A stretch of DNA of 64,000 bases from the IMG/VR virus record IMGVR_UViG_3300046512_000087, positions 29,404 to 93,403 of that record. One strand, given 5' to 3'. Shown piece by piece: positions 48,865 through 57,293 of the stretch. Position numbers and translations under genes: made by a program. The notes under the pieces are model-generated. The model was not told the DNA's origin, did not search any database, and worked only from the letters and a program-made list of their open reading frames with translations. This DNA comes from a virus. Each line of letters begins with the position of its first letter. Positions within the stretch are counted from its first letter, which is position 1.

Positions 48865-49959
48865 TTATGGGCTTGGCGTCTGGAAGCAATTTGGATACTG
48901 AGGACCGGAATCATATCGAGGTAGGCCTAGTATTGATAGCCTGTCGAAGGGTTTCTGTTGTTCGTAGCCGATCTCCATGTTCTCCAACTCTGTTATCAGA
49001 GCGGTATGATCTTGAACTTTTCTCAGCGTCTCAATACTTTCAGAAATCTTATCCAGTGACAGCACTGACTCTCTCACTCTCAGTACCTCTGTGTTCTCAG
49101 TCTTCTCTGTCTCTCCTGTACATAGTTCTTCGTGTAGCTTCTCTCCTGGTCGTAATCCTATTTCTTTTATCTTCAACGGGATTTGCATCTGTTCTGCTAC
49201 CCACGACGCTACCTCGGCAATTTTTTTGGGCTCGCCCATGGTTAGCAGGAAGCGCTGGCCTTGCAATTGATTGCAGGAAGTCACGAGGCTAACTGCCTCT
49301 GGGATGCTCATGAAGAACCTTGTCACAGACATGTCGGTAATCGTCACAGGCATACCCAGGCTCAGTTGCTCATAGAACAGAGGGATCACAGAGCCTGATG
49401 AGCCTATGACGTTACCGAACCTTACTACCTTGCTGCCTTCCACCATACTCAATGCCATATGCTCTACCAGGGCCTTTGTCGCCCCCATTACATTGGCTGG
49501 CTTCACTGCTTTGTCTGTGCTGATTACTACCAGGGATATAGGGGCCCGCAAATTTTTGAGCATGGTGAACAACGAGTGGGCTTCCAGCACATTGTTGTCT
49601 ACAGCCGAGAGCGAGTTCTCTTCCACCATTGGCACATGCTTGTAAGCGCCTGCGTGGAAGCACAGTGTTGGTTCATAGTCTTCAAGCACCTTCTGGAGTC
49701 TTGGGCTTCCATAGCTACCCAGCACTGGCTTTGTTACCACGCCCATCGACACCAGCTTCCGATTGATCTCGTACAGTGAGAACTCATTCAGCTCTACCAG
49801 CACAAGCCTCGACACGCCTTGCAGTGCCAGGAAGGTACACAGGGCGGAACCGATGCTGCCCCCGGCGCCGGTAACCATTATGGTCTGCCCCTGGTACTGA
49901 GTGCCTGTCTCCCATTTGTCCTGGCCCAAGCGAGCCACTAGAGCTTCCAGTGTAATCAT
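48865..49959 (-). CDS. CapD/WbpM-like nucleotide-sugar 4,6-dehydratase
   Basis: A 364-residue short-chain dehydrogenase of the capsule/O-antigen type. NAD site VTGAGGSIGSALC (29-41), then STDKAVKPANVMGATKALVEH (about 145-165), with Met where classical enzymes have the catalytic Tyr, as is usual in WbpM/CapD. Makes a 4-keto-6-deoxy sugar from a UDP-sugar. Last gene of the sugar cassette. A repeat encodes CNQLQ near residue 230. Confidence 0.85.
   Translation of the reverse strand: MITLEALVARLGQDKWETGTQYQGQTIMVTGAGGSIGSALCTFLALQGVSRLVLVELNEFSLYEINRKLVSMGVVTKPVLGSYGSPRLQKVLEDYEPTLCFHAGAYKHVPMVEENSLSAVDNNVLEAHSLFTMLKNLRAPISLVVISTDKAVKPANVMGATKALVEHMALSMVEGSKVVRFGNVIGSSGSVIPLFYEQLSLGMPVTITDMSVTRFFMSIPEAVSLVTSCNQLQGQRFLLTMGEPKKIAEVASWVAEQMQIPLKIKEIGLRPGEKLHEELCTGETEKTENTEVLRVRESVLSLDKISESIETLRKVQDHTALITELENMEIGYEQQKPFDRLSILGLPRYDSGPQYPNCFQTPSP
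49262..49275 (+). repeat. 14-bp dyad repeat in coding sequence
   Basis: Exact copy in the CapD-like gene, the only one read in the CNQLQ frame. Confidence 0.95.
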
Positions 49960-49973
49960 GGTAATCCTTGGTC

Positions 49974-49999
49974 GAAAAAAGAGGGCTTTCGCCCCCTCT
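49974..49999 (-). terminator. Terminator behind the glycosyltransferase gene
   Basis: Minus strand GAGGG..., GAAAG loop region, CCCTC then TTTTTT. It splits the cassette from its last gene, which would need read-through or its own promoter (none seen). Confidence 0.8.
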
Positions 50000-50018
50000 G
50001 ATGGTGATTGTGCTGAGC

Positions 50019-51479
50019 CTACTCTTTTTTCAAATGGCCTGCACGTACCCCGGCGTCCTGGTATCCGAAGTGGAGCTTCAGTGCTACTCGGAGATATTGC
50101 CAGTTGGTCATCCAGATAAGCCCAGCTTCCTCGGCAAATTTCTGGGTGCTCTGTACCTTCAAGGCCGTCAGGTCTTCATGGAGCCCGGCAGACATTGCAT
50201 CGGCCATCACGAACTCAGTGCCTGCGTAGTTCCTGAGTGCGGCTACAGTCCCATTGGTTTTACCGCTCTGGCCCAACTTGACTTTACGGGCTTCAGCTTC
50301 CAGGCACTCGGCCAGCAGGTGGTTGTACATCCCGTCTTCATTCTCACGGCGGGTGTACTCAGGCACAAACCAGGAGCTGTACCACTCGGCAAATTTTGCG
50401 TACATGCCTTCATAGTCGTTCTTGAACAAATTGATCATGCCGAAGCCTTCAGTCTCGTTGGCTACGTAGAACGGGTAGCTTTCTCCCAGCATGCCTACCG
50501 ACCATGGAGCCTTGATAGCGATCAGAGGCACGCCAAACATCACGGGCTCCAACTTGGAGAGGGACAGCTCCACATCGACCGAGAAGGCCAGGGCCACATC
50601 CATTTCTTCCCGGCTGATCCGCCAGAATTCTTCCCGGGCTGGGTGCAGGACTTCAATGGCTTCTGCGTCCAGGAACTTGTCGCCTTCAGTCACGGTGCAG
50701 ACGAAGGGGCGCACTGTCTCCGAGTGCAGGATGAACTGGTTCTTCAGCATGTCGTTCATTACATGGATGCGGGTGCCGAATCTTTCCAGGCGACCCACAA
50801 ACGCCACGCCCAATTTTCGGTCACCCTTGTAGCGGTGCTCGGTCTTCAATCCGTAGTCATGCTTGCTCAGGCGCAGCTGGCAGACTTCACGCAGTTTTTC
50901 ATTCAGGGTCTTCCTGGCCGAAAAGCTCACATGCTCTGCCGCTACTTGAGCCACCCAGGTTTTTTCATGGTAGGCCGGGATAAGAGTGATGTCGGCGTCC
51001 AGGTACGAGGCCAGGAGCATACGGTCTTGGGATTCCGGCGCCGACTGGCCGACAGTGGGCTTCTTGCTCAACACCATCATGTCTTCAATGGCAATGATCT
51101 TGCGCATCCAACCGAGCATAGGCTGGCGAGGGGACGTGGAGATAGCGCGCATCTGGGCGATCTGTGGCACACGGACTGTCACCAACACATCCCAGTCCCA
51201 GGTCTTCACGCTGTAGAAGCTGATCAACTCGGCCATGTCGTCGCTGAGGCGCAGGTATTCACGCATGCGATCTTTGTGCTGGCGGATGGGCAGGTACAGG
51301 ATTCGGTCACTGACTGGGTAGAAGGCTTTCTCTTCGTCATCCAGGCGGTCTGGGATAGGCCAGTAGATGAAACAGGTAGGGTCGGCCTCCAGCAACAACC
51401 CAGCCAGGGTCACAAACTGGATAGTCGTGGAGCACTTGGCTGGGGACGAGGTGAGTATGCAGTCAAACAGGACTTTCAT
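50019..51479 (-). CDS. Glycosyltransferase-like protein (GT-B look), 486 aa
   Basis: A 486-residue protein. Residues about 218-330 (GVAFVGRLERFGTRIHVMND, SVDVELSLSKLEPVMFGVPLIAIKAPWSVGML) resemble the C-terminal half of GT-B glycosyltransferases. An N-terminal Rossmann-like start (MKVLFDCILTSSPAKCSTT) fits too. The last 120 residues are helical. Likely adds a sugar made by the cassette; no sugar-specific motif is seen. Confidence 0.55.
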   Translation of the reverse strand: MKVLFDCILTSSPAKCSTTIQFVTLAGLLLEADPTCFIYWPIPDRLDDEEKAFYPVSDRILYLPIRQHKDRMREYLRLSDDMAELISFYSVKTWDWDVLVTVRVPQIAQMRAISTSPRQPMLGWMRKIIAIEDMMVLSKKPTVGQSAPESQDRMLLASYLDADITLIPAYHEKTWVAQVAAEHVSFSARKTLNEKLREVCQLRLSKHDYGLKTEHRYKGDRKLGVAFVGRLERFGTRIHVMNDMLKNQFILHSETVRPFVCTVTEGDKFLDAEAIEVLHPAREEFWRISREEMDVALAFSVDVELSLSKLEPVMFGVPLIAIKAPWSVGMLGESYPFYVANETEGFGMINLFKNDYEGMYAKFAEWYSSWFVPEYTRRENEDGMYNHLLAECLEAEARKVKLGQSGKTNGTVAALRNYAGTEFVMADAMSAGLHEDLTALKVQSTQKFAEEAGLIWMTNWQYLRVALKLHFGYQDAGVRAGHLKKE

Positions 51480-52153
51480 GGGAGTTCCTTGTCAATGATT
51501 CGAATGGGTACATAGGCCTCGGCAATTCCCTTGCCCATCTGTAGGCCTCGGGTTTTTGCCAGGGTCACCAGACCGTCGTAGCCCACGATGCTCTTTTCCC
51601 GTCCAGACACCTGAGAGGCATGGCATGCGTAGGCTGCCAGCTTGGCTTCCAGGTCTTCCGAGACGAGCCCGACGTACCGCGTGCAATTGATTGCAAAACC
51701 CAATTGCGGGCCGTGGTACTGAGTCGGCTGCTCATAGGCGTAGACACTGGCACCCTCAGCCTTGGTAGGGCGTAGGGCTGCCGTACAGGCCTCCCAGACG
51801 ACGTTGTGATCTTTTGCATGGCTGGGTAGCGGGATGTAGATCTCGTCGTACCCTTCGCGTAATACGGCGTCAAGGGCCGTCACCAGTTTGGAGATAGGCT
51901 GCTGGTCAAAGTTGGAGGCCGATGCAAAGTTCAGCCAGTGGATGTTCGACACCTTGAGGACTTCAGCCGCTTTCTTCTGCTCGTCCATCCGGGTAGTCCA
52001 GCTCACCTTACTACCTGAAGCCATGGCCAGGGTTCCCGAGCCACAAACTACCGCAATGTCAACGGTGTGACCGGCCTTGGACATCTTGTACATGAGCCCG
52101 CCACAGCCAATTTCTACATCGTCTGGGTGTGGGCTGATAAAGAGTGCTTTCAT
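51476..52153 (-). CDS. PIG-L family (GlcNAc) deacetylase
   Basis: A 225-residue enzyme starting MKALFISPHPDDVEIGCGG, with the zinc motif PHPDDVE at residues 8-14 and the second metal site PSHAKDHNVV. Removes acetyl groups from N-acetylated sugars. The ATG overlaps the RmlC-like stop (ATGA) and its end overlaps the next gene. A repeat encodes AINC in the middle. Confidence 0.88.
   Translation of the reverse strand: MKALFISPHPDDVEIGCGGLMYKMSKAGHTVDIAVVCGSGTLAMASGSKVSWTTRMDEQKKAAEVLKVSNIHWLNFASASNFDQQPISKLVTALDAVLREGYDEIYIPLPSHAKDHNVVWEACTAALRPTKAEGASVYAYEQPTQYHGPQLGFAINCTRYVGLVSEDLEAKLAAYACHASQVSGREKSIVGYDGLVTLAKTRGLQMGKGIAEAYVPIRIIDKELP
51682..51695 (+). repeat. 14-bp dyad repeat in coding sequence
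   Basis: Exact copy in the PIG-L gene, read as AINC. Confidence 0.95.
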
Positions 52154-52662
52154 GGGTAATTCCTCGCCCCCTGGAGATCCTTCTCTGAAAAAATCAATGG
52201 CAATCCTACGCACATCGACTGGTACAACTCTGTCAGATCAGGACACACGCCATCCAGGCAGATGCAGTATTCATCACTGGCCTTGTACTCGGTGGTTGAC
52301 CCATACAGGATCACGGTATCGGTCAGAGAAATGATCCCGTTCGCCCACAGGGGAGGGGTGATAGAGGCTTCCATGCCAGGGGTCAGCTTTCTGATTTCGA
52401 AGTTGCACTGCTTGTTCTGGAACCCGGCCACCGGCACCAGGATGTGCAGGGCTGTGCCTTCAAGGACAATCGTAGCCTTGGTCTGAGGCACGACCGAGAA
52501 GTGCAGACCTCGCACAGACCCGGCCACGCTGGTCAACAGGTTCACCTGTTTCAGATCTGGCACGCCCATCTTGGATACGCGCATCAGCTCCGAGAACCCG
52601 CCACGGTGGTCTGTGAAGGTCTTTCGGGCTTTAGGCAACAATGGAATAACCCTCAAGCTCAC
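52150..52662 (-). CDS. RmlC-like sugar 3,5-epimerase / cupin
   Basis: A 170-residue cupin. Signs: TDHRGGFSE near the start (D-RG-F), GSVRGLHFSV with the catalytic His, then EYKASDEYCICLDG, all in the order of dTDP-4-dehydrorhamnose 3,5-epimerases. It acts on a 4-keto-6-deoxy sugar. FdtA-type isomerases are close cousins. Overlaps the aminotransferase end by 32 bases. Confidence 0.8.
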   Translation of the reverse strand: MSLRVIPLLPKARKTFTDHRGGFSELMRVSKMGVPDLKQVNLLTSVAGSVRGLHFSVVPQTKATIVLEGTALHILVPVAGFQNKQCNFEIRKLTPGMEASITPPLWANGIISLTDTVILYGSTTEYKASDEYCICLDGVCPDLTELYQSMCVGLPLIFSEKDLQGARNYP

Positions 52663-53710
52663 CTTCCAGGGCCACCCACAGATCTCGCACGTCTTCTTCG
52701 GTCAGGTCGTGGTGGTAGGGCAGGGCGATGGTAGCGCGGGCAACTTCCTCGCACACAGGCAGGGGCTGGCGCACGAACTCTTTCAGGTGTTCCAGGTGAT
52801 GCAAGGCCACAAAGTACGGCTTCAGCGGCACTGAGCTGTAGGTAACCAGGGTCTTCTTGTCTACTGTCTTGGGCACTTCAATGACGTAGACAAACGGGAC
52901 ATAGGAATCCCCTGGCAGCACACGCTGTACCCGGTACTTTTCAAAGCGGCGGTCGAGAAGGTCGTAGGCGTTGAACTTGCCCACACAGATCTCGTTGAAC
53001 CGCTCCATCTGAGCACAGCCCACGGCGGCATGCAGGTCGCTCATGCGGTAGTTGTAGCCATAGCTCTGTTCATACATCGAAGCCCCGGCCAGGACGCCAT
53101 GACGAGACAGGGCTCTCACTTTTTCAGCCAGGGTCTTGTTGCGGGTCACCAGCATGCCACCATCGCCGGTCGTGATTTGCTTGTTGGGGAAAAACGAGAA
53201 GACAGCAGCGTCTGCGTATTGCCCGACCAGTTCACCCTTGTGGCGTGCGCCAAGGGCCTCGCAAGCATCTTGCACGATGTAGATGGAGCCCGGCAGGATA
53301 TCTCGGATACCTGAGACGTCACACGGGACACCAAAGATGTCCACCGGGATAACGGCCTTGGTGCGATAGGTCAGCACCTGCTGAACAGTCTGCGGGGTGA
53401 TGTTGTAGGTGTGGCGATCAATGTCTGCAAAAACCGGAGTCGCGCCAACGGCCAACACCACATTTACGCTGGCCACCATGGTAAACGGCGAGACAATAAC
53501 CTCGTCACCCGGGCCAATGCCCAGGGCTTCGAGAGCCAGCTTCAGGGCTGAAGTGCCACTGTTCATAGCCACGGCGTAGTCATAGCCCCAGGCCTTGAAT
53601 GCGGCTTCGAAGCGGTCCACGAACGGGCCCGAGGCCAGCTGGCCGGAGTTCATGACTTCCTGCACATAACGGCTTTCAAGAGCAGAGAGATTGGGCTTGG
53701 AAAACTGCAT
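52631..53710 (-). CDS. DegT/DnrJ/EryC1 sugar aminotransferase
   Basis: A 359-residue PLP enzyme. NSGTSALKLALEALGIGPGDEVIVSPFT (51-78), VQDACEALGARHKG (146-159), and SFFPNKQITTGDGG with the PLP-binding Lys (about 176). It puts an amino group on a keto sugar, fitting the dehydratase and epimerase nearby. Confidence 0.9.
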   Translation of the reverse strand: MQFSKPNLSALESRYVQEVMNSGQLASGPFVDRFEAAFKAWGYDYAVAMNSGTSALKLALEALGIGPGDEVIVSPFTMVASVNVVLAVGATPVFADIDRHTYNITPQTVQQVLTYRTKAVIPVDIFGVPCDVSGIRDILPGSIYIVQDACEALGARHKGELVGQYADAAVFSFFPNKQITTGDGGMLVTRNKTLAEKVRALSRHGVLAGASMYEQSYGYNYRMSDLHAAVGCAQMERFNEICVGKFNAYDLLDRRFEKYRVQRVLPGDSYVPFVYVIEVPKTVDKKTLVTYSSVPLKPYFVALHHLEHLKEFVRQPLPVCEEVARATIALPYHHDLTEEDVRDLWVALEGELEGYSIVA

Positions 53711-53712
53711 GG

Positions 53713-54336
53713 TTACACCTCTGGCTTCACGCCGACAAAGATCATGCGGCGGCGCAGAAAAGGGATGGGGAATTTGCCGAAGTAGTAAGCCTGTTCACAA
53801 CGGAAGCCGTTCTCGTACATCAGCTGCTTCAGCTCACCCATTGTGGGTTCACGGACCATGGTCGCATCGGGCTTGTAGCCGTTGAACAGGTTCAGGGGTT
53901 TGCGCAGGCGAGCGGGCAGAGGGTTGTGTGTGACTACAACGATCTTGGCCCCTGGAGTCATCCGGTCCCAAACCCCGCCAAGCAGGGTGTCGAGGTCTTC
54001 CACTTGGTTGATGGTGTGGATGAACGCTACGAAGCCAATCCCGTCTGGGACCAGACTCGGAGTCCTGTAGAAGCTGCAATCCGTATGTCTTTGGGCGGCT
54101 ATGGTCAGGGCGGCAGGATTGACGTCTACCCCGTAGTAGTTAACGCCCTCATCCAATCCGGTCTTGCAGAGCCCGATGAATCGGCCAGTGTTACAGCCCA
54201 GGTCCATGACCTCGGTCACCGGGTAGGGGATATGAGATAGCACTTCGCGTGCTTCTGCCTTCCACCAGGGGGTGGTGGCAAAAACATCAGCCTTTCGTGC
54301 ATATTTGTGGCCCCACTTGGGGTTCAAGGTTTCCAT
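53713..54336 (-). CDS. SAM-dependent methyltransferase
   Basis: A 207-residue class I methyltransferase: VMDLGCNTGRFIG (about 43-55, motif I), VDVNPAAL (motif II), and a late GAKIVVVTHNPLPA. The substrate is likely a sugar or a product of the cassette, from context. The C-terminal GKFPIPFLRRRMIFVGVK is typical of methyltransferases in O-antigen loci. Confidence 0.85.
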   Translation of the reverse strand: METLNPKWGHKYARKADVFATTPWWKAEAREVLSHIPYPVTEVMDLGCNTGRFIGLCKTGLDEGVNYYGVDVNPAALTIAAQRHTDCSFYRTPSLVPDGIGFVAFIHTINQVEDLDTLLGGVWDRMTPGAKIVVVTHNPLPARLRKPLNLFNGYKPDATMVREPTMGELKQLMYENGFRCEQAYYFGKFPIPFLRRRMIFVGVKPEV

Positions 54337-54989
54337 TCAGCGGCTCCAAGGACTTGAGAAAGGGGGTGCTCATGCTCTGCAATCAATTGCAAAATAGAAT
54401 CCGTGCTCAATCCTTGAGTAAGGTGCTGGTAGTGGACGGGGTACTGGAAGTCAGAATCCATGTAGGCCTTCGCGCCAATACCGGCCAGATACCGGAAGTC
54501 TGTTCCTACGTTGCGCTCTAACCGGGTCTGTAGACGCTGGGTCTTGCTTGGGCCCGCTGTGGGCTCTTCGTCAAACACCAGGGGGGTAGTGATGCCCAGG
54601 AGGGTAGCCAGCTGGTACATCAGGACTTTGTTCAGATAGACCAGGGGGACCGGCTCCTGAGTCAGGACATGCAGAAGGTTAACTACTCCCTCCAGGCGGT
54701 GGTGGAACTTGAAGCGCTTCACCATCAGGCTCTTTTCGATCCTTTGGCAAATGCCACCATCGCTGGTAATGATGATGTCTGCCAGTCTCGGCCCGGTCTG
54801 CTGGAAGGGCAGGGTAACCCAAGCATTCTGGATCTTGACTCGGTGTTCAAAATCCCTGCGGCTGAAGTCCGTGGCATTGGAGATCACGCAAACATCCGCC
54901 GACGCCACCTTGTTCCAAAATCCAATCCAGGGCAGGAAGACAGACTGGTGGCTGGCCACTTTTTTAGGAGCAGGCTTTAATCCGTGCAT
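54324..54989 (-). CDS. WbqC-like protein
   Basis: A 221-residue protein with VASHQSVFLPWIGFWNKVASADVCVI near the start, the clear WbqC family signature (HQ..FLPW.G...K). WbqC genes stand in sugar and antigen clusters. Start ATG at 54989 after GGAACTC; it overlaps the previous gene by 26 bases. A reverse repeat encodes LQLIA. Confidence 0.85.
   Translation of the reverse strand: MHGLKPAPKKVASHQSVFLPWIGFWNKVASADVCVISNATDFSRRDFEHRVKIQNAWVTLPFQQTGPRLADIIITSDGGICQRIEKSLMVKRFKFHHRLEGVVNLLHVLTQEPVPLVYLNKVLMYQLATLLGITTPLVFDEEPTAGPSKTQRLQTRLERNVGTDFRYLAGIGAKAYMDSDFQYPVHYQHLTQGLSTDSILQLIAEHEHPLSQVLGAAEWKP
54378..54391 (-). repeat. 14-bp dyad repeat in coding sequence, reverse
   Basis: Plus strand TGCAATCAATTGCA in the WbqC-like gene, read as LQLIA. 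Confidence 0.95.
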
Positions 54990-56061
54990 CAATGAGTTCC
55001 TTGCGAAATTGGTCTGTCTCCATTATGGCTCGGAGTTCCGCATGGCGACTAGGGGTCAGGAACACACTTTTCGCTTCAATATCTTCGGCATGAAGGCGCA
55101 AGGCAGTCAGCTGGGTATTGGTGGCTTCCAGATCTACCAGGGCAGTCTCGGCCTGGAACAGGATGCGGTGGAACATCGGGATGGACACCCAGGCTGGGAA
55201 CACATCGTTGGTGCTCATGAAGATCTTGTTGGCGCGCAGACCATCCCGTGTGTGCTTATCCAACGCCCAGTCAGGAACACCAGCAATGTACACCGGGTCT
55301 TTCAAGGCATAGCTGTTGGTGACCAGGGGCTCGCTGTATTCCATTTCGAGCACCAGGGGCATGGCGGCATTGAGGAAGGCGCAGCTTTTCTTGTTGCCAC
55401 AGTGGTAGGTGTAGAGAATTTCTTTGTCGGTGGTTACCAGGGCCATTTCTGCATCCACGGCAGCCCGGTCACGGACAATCTCGGTTTCAAACCAGGGATT
55501 GGATTTGTCTTCAGCCTTCCAACCCAATTTGGCCATGGTGTCGCCAATGCGGTTGGTCTGAGGATCTTCACGATCAAAGACAAAGTAGGCGCAGCACACG
55601 GCCTCACACAGGGCTCGGCTCTTGGCCTCACGGGTCAGTTCATGTACCAGCCAACTAACAGCGCGGAGCTGGTTGGTAGATTTGCGCACAGCGGCCCAGC
55701 GGCAAAAGTGCATGGTCAACGCACACGCTCTCCAGTTACCAGGGCCCACATCTTCCAGTGCGATAGTTGGCAGTCGAGTCCAGAGGTATTCCCGGTCTGA
55801 GCTGTTGAAGATCGCTTGAGCGTAGAACACAGCCTTTTCAGTCATGCCACGGCGAATGCATTTCTGCATGGCCGAAGCCACTTTGTAGCGGCTGGTGGGG
55901 TCTTTCAAAGTGACGTCGTAGTCCACGAAGTCAAAGCCCTGCTCCCCATTCACAATCTGACCTGTCAACGTTTCCATGGCCCAGGCGTCAAGAGCTGCCC
56001 CGTCAAACATCGGGGCGCCTAAATCTAACTCCAGGTTCTTCTTGATAATCGTCAAAGCCAC
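54964..56061 (-). CDS. RarA/MgsA C-terminal domain-like protein, 365 aa
   Basis: Residues 58-110 (RYKVASAMQKCIRRGMTEKAVFYAQAIFNS, LWTRLPTIALEDVGPGNW) match the helical C-terminal part of RarA/MgsA clamp-loader-like ATPases (S..QK.IR......A......L......L.R....A.EDVG). No Walker motifs are seen, so it is the tetramerising half alone. The remaining 250 residues are unknown. First gene after promoter 56111-56139. Confidence 0.6.
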   Translation of the reverse strand: MALTIIKKNLELDLGAPMFDGAALDAWAMETLTGQIVNGEQGFDFVDYDVTLKDPTSRYKVASAMQKCIRRGMTEKAVFYAQAIFNSSDREYLWTRLPTIALEDVGPGNWRACALTMHFCRWAAVRKSTNQLRAVSWLVHELTREAKSRALCEAVCCAYFVFDREDPQTNRIGDTMAKLGWKAEDKSNPWFETEIVRDRAAVDAEMALVTTDKEILYTYHCGNKKSCAFLNAAMPLVLEMEYSEPLVTNSYALKDPVYIAGVPDWALDKHTRDGLRANKIFMSTNDVFPAWVSIPMFHRILFQAETALVDLEATNTQLTALRLHAEDIEAKSVFLTPSRHAELRAIMETDQFRKELIDARIKACS

Positions 56062-56081
56062 TTGCTACTCCTTAGAATGAA

Positions 56082-56105
56082 ACAGGGGCCCTAATCAGCC
56101 CCTGT
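56082..56105 (-). promoter_or_regulatory. 5' stem-loop at the transcription start
   Basis: Minus strand ACAGGGGC-loop-GCCCCTGT, 8 perfect pairs, starting about at the expected +1 of the promoter. It could stabilise the mRNA or act in attenuation; only a short T stretch follows. Confidence 0.65.
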
Positions 56106-56110
56106 GTACT

Positions 56111-56139
56111 ATCTTGCTATTATTTGTTGGGTTTGTCAA
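56111..56139 (-). promoter_or_regulatory. Sigma-70 promoter of the glycan cassette
   Basis: Minus strand TTGACA (56139-56134), 17-bp spacer, CAAGAT (56116-56111). The only such promoter between 43.8 and 56 kb, so the glycan, ParB and terminase genes may be one transcript. No repeat beside it. Confidence 0.8.
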
Positions 56140-56372
56140 AGAGGTTTGGGCAGCTTGTACAGCACAACCTTACAGTTGACTGCCACTACCTCTATCTTTG
56201 CAGTATCAGGACCTACCCTTCTGTTATCCAGCAACAGCTCTACTACGGATAGGCCCGTCTCGGCCTCAAACACTGAAATTGAATTCCGTATGTAAATCAG
56301 CAGCTTATCTTCCAGACCCTTTTTATGGGCCAGTAGTCTTTCCATGCCATCCCAGTATTTGAAGTCTTTCAT
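56136..56372 (-). CDS. Hypothetical protein, 78 aa
   Basis: Starts MKDFKYWDGMERLLAHKKGLEDK after GGAGTGTG. A charged helix then a beta-rich end. No family recognised. The promoter -35 overlaps its stop. Confidence 0.65.
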   Translation of the reverse strand: MKDFKYWDGMERLLAHKKGLEDKLLIYIRNSISVFEAETGLSVVELLLDNRRVGPDTAKIEVVAVNCKVVLYKLPKPL

Positions 56373-56430
56373 CACACACTCCGTTGGTTATTGATACCTC
56401 TCCATGTCGGACTTCTTACTCGACAACTTT

Positions 56431-56444
56431 TGCAATTGATTGCA
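56431..56444 (+). repeat. 14-bp dyad repeat, intergenic
   Basis: Exact copy just after the stop of the 65-aa gene. Confidence 0.95.
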
Positions 56445-56446
56445 AG

Positions 56447-56644
56447 CTACTCCCAGAGGATGTGCTTGCGAGCCAGCTCTGCAATACGCAGCAGGGTGCA
56501 GCGCTGGCATTTATTGTAGACCGTGCCCTTGTGCCTGAATGCGGAGTTATAGCTGTGTGGATCTTCACAGCCCGTGCGGTCATGATCAGGTGCCAGCATG
56601 TCGATGTAGGACATCAGGGTTTGTTCTTCTACTTCATCGTCCAT
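56447..56644 (-). CDS. Small Cys-containing protein, 65 aa
   Basis: Starts MDDEVEEQTLMSYIDMLAPD after GAGGGAAAG. CEDPHSYNS and NKCQRCTLLRIAEL give C...H...C..C, a possible zinc site of the kind seen in short phage proteins. Confidence 0.65.
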   Translation of the reverse strand: MDDEVEEQTLMSYIDMLAPDHDRTGCEDPHSYNSAFRHKGTVYNKCQRCTLLRIAELARKHILWE

Positions 56645-56654
56645 CTTCTTTCCC

Positions 56655-57074
56655 TCAGGGTTTCTGCCATCCACAGTCGTCGGCAAATTTACTCAAGGTT
56701 GTCAGCCCTGGCCTTCTGGCTTTCAGCCCTACAGGGTCGGGGAGTTCACCCTTTCCCACGTACATGCCCTTTACATCCAGCTTCACCTTGATACTCATAG
56801 CCCGGCGCCAATCATTAGGCTCCATGGGTTCGCGGGTGAGCACCGATAACAACAGCCCGGCCCCGATTTTACTCAGGTGCTGCTCAGCCAGGGCGCAGGC
56901 TACGAACTCCAGATTCTGCTTGCGAAGGAGGTTAAAGGTTTGGTTACCCTTGGACTCAAACTCCAGGGGCTCTGTGACTTCACGGATGATCCCGGTGATC
57001 AAACCAGACCCTTCTGCGCCCATGTCTTTCAACAAGCGGTAGGCCCGGGCCTTTTTCTCGATACTGATCTGCAT
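56655..57074 (-). CDS. Hypothetical protein, 139 aa
   Basis: A 139-residue protein with helical N-terminus (SIEKKARAYRLLKDMG) and FVACALAEQHLSKIGAGLLLSVL. A conserved-type ending with Pro/Gly. No family recognised. Confidence 0.7.
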   Translation of the reverse strand: MQISIEKKARAYRLLKDMGAEGSGLITGIIREVTEPLEFESKGNQTFNLLRKQNLEFVACALAEQHLSKIGAGLLLSVLTREPMEPNDWRRAMSIKVKLDVKGMYVGKGELPDPVGLKARRPGLTTLSKFADDCGWQKP

Positions 57075-57092
57075 ACCTACTCCTTAAAGTTT

Positions 57093-57106
57093 TGCAATCA
57101 ATTGCA
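57093..57106 (-). repeat. 14-bp dyad repeat giving a stop codon
   Basis: Plus strand TGCAATCAATTGCA. Ends the 64-aa gene as Cys-Asn-stop. Confidence 0.95.
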
Positions 57107-57292
57107 CAGGACTACACTCACGTCTTCGATGACCAGTCGGCGCCCCGCTGAGACAGACAGGTGTAACGCTTGTACCTGCCTACCTGTTTGCGAGCCCAGT
57201 AAATTCAGTCTCCGCTGCACGTAGTCTCTGATGTCCCTCTCCGCTTCTGTGCGGAGCATCACTTCTACTTCTTGGGGGACCGACTGGCTCAT
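57098..57292 (-). CDS. Small hypothetical protein, 64 aa
   Basis: Contains MLRTEAERDIRDYVQRRLNLL and a beta-rich end; its C-terminus VVLCN and stop come from the repeat. No family recognised. Confidence 0.65.
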   Translation of the reverse strand: MSQSVPQEVEVMLRTEAERDIRDYVQRRLNLLGSQTGRQVQALHLSVSAGRRLVIEDVSVVLCN

Positions 57293-57293
57293 T

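Noticed and set aside
49968-51515. A 515-residue plus-strand open frame
   Set aside because: It mirrors the glycosyltransferase gene; His/Gln-rich shadow composition and no promoter or ribosome site.
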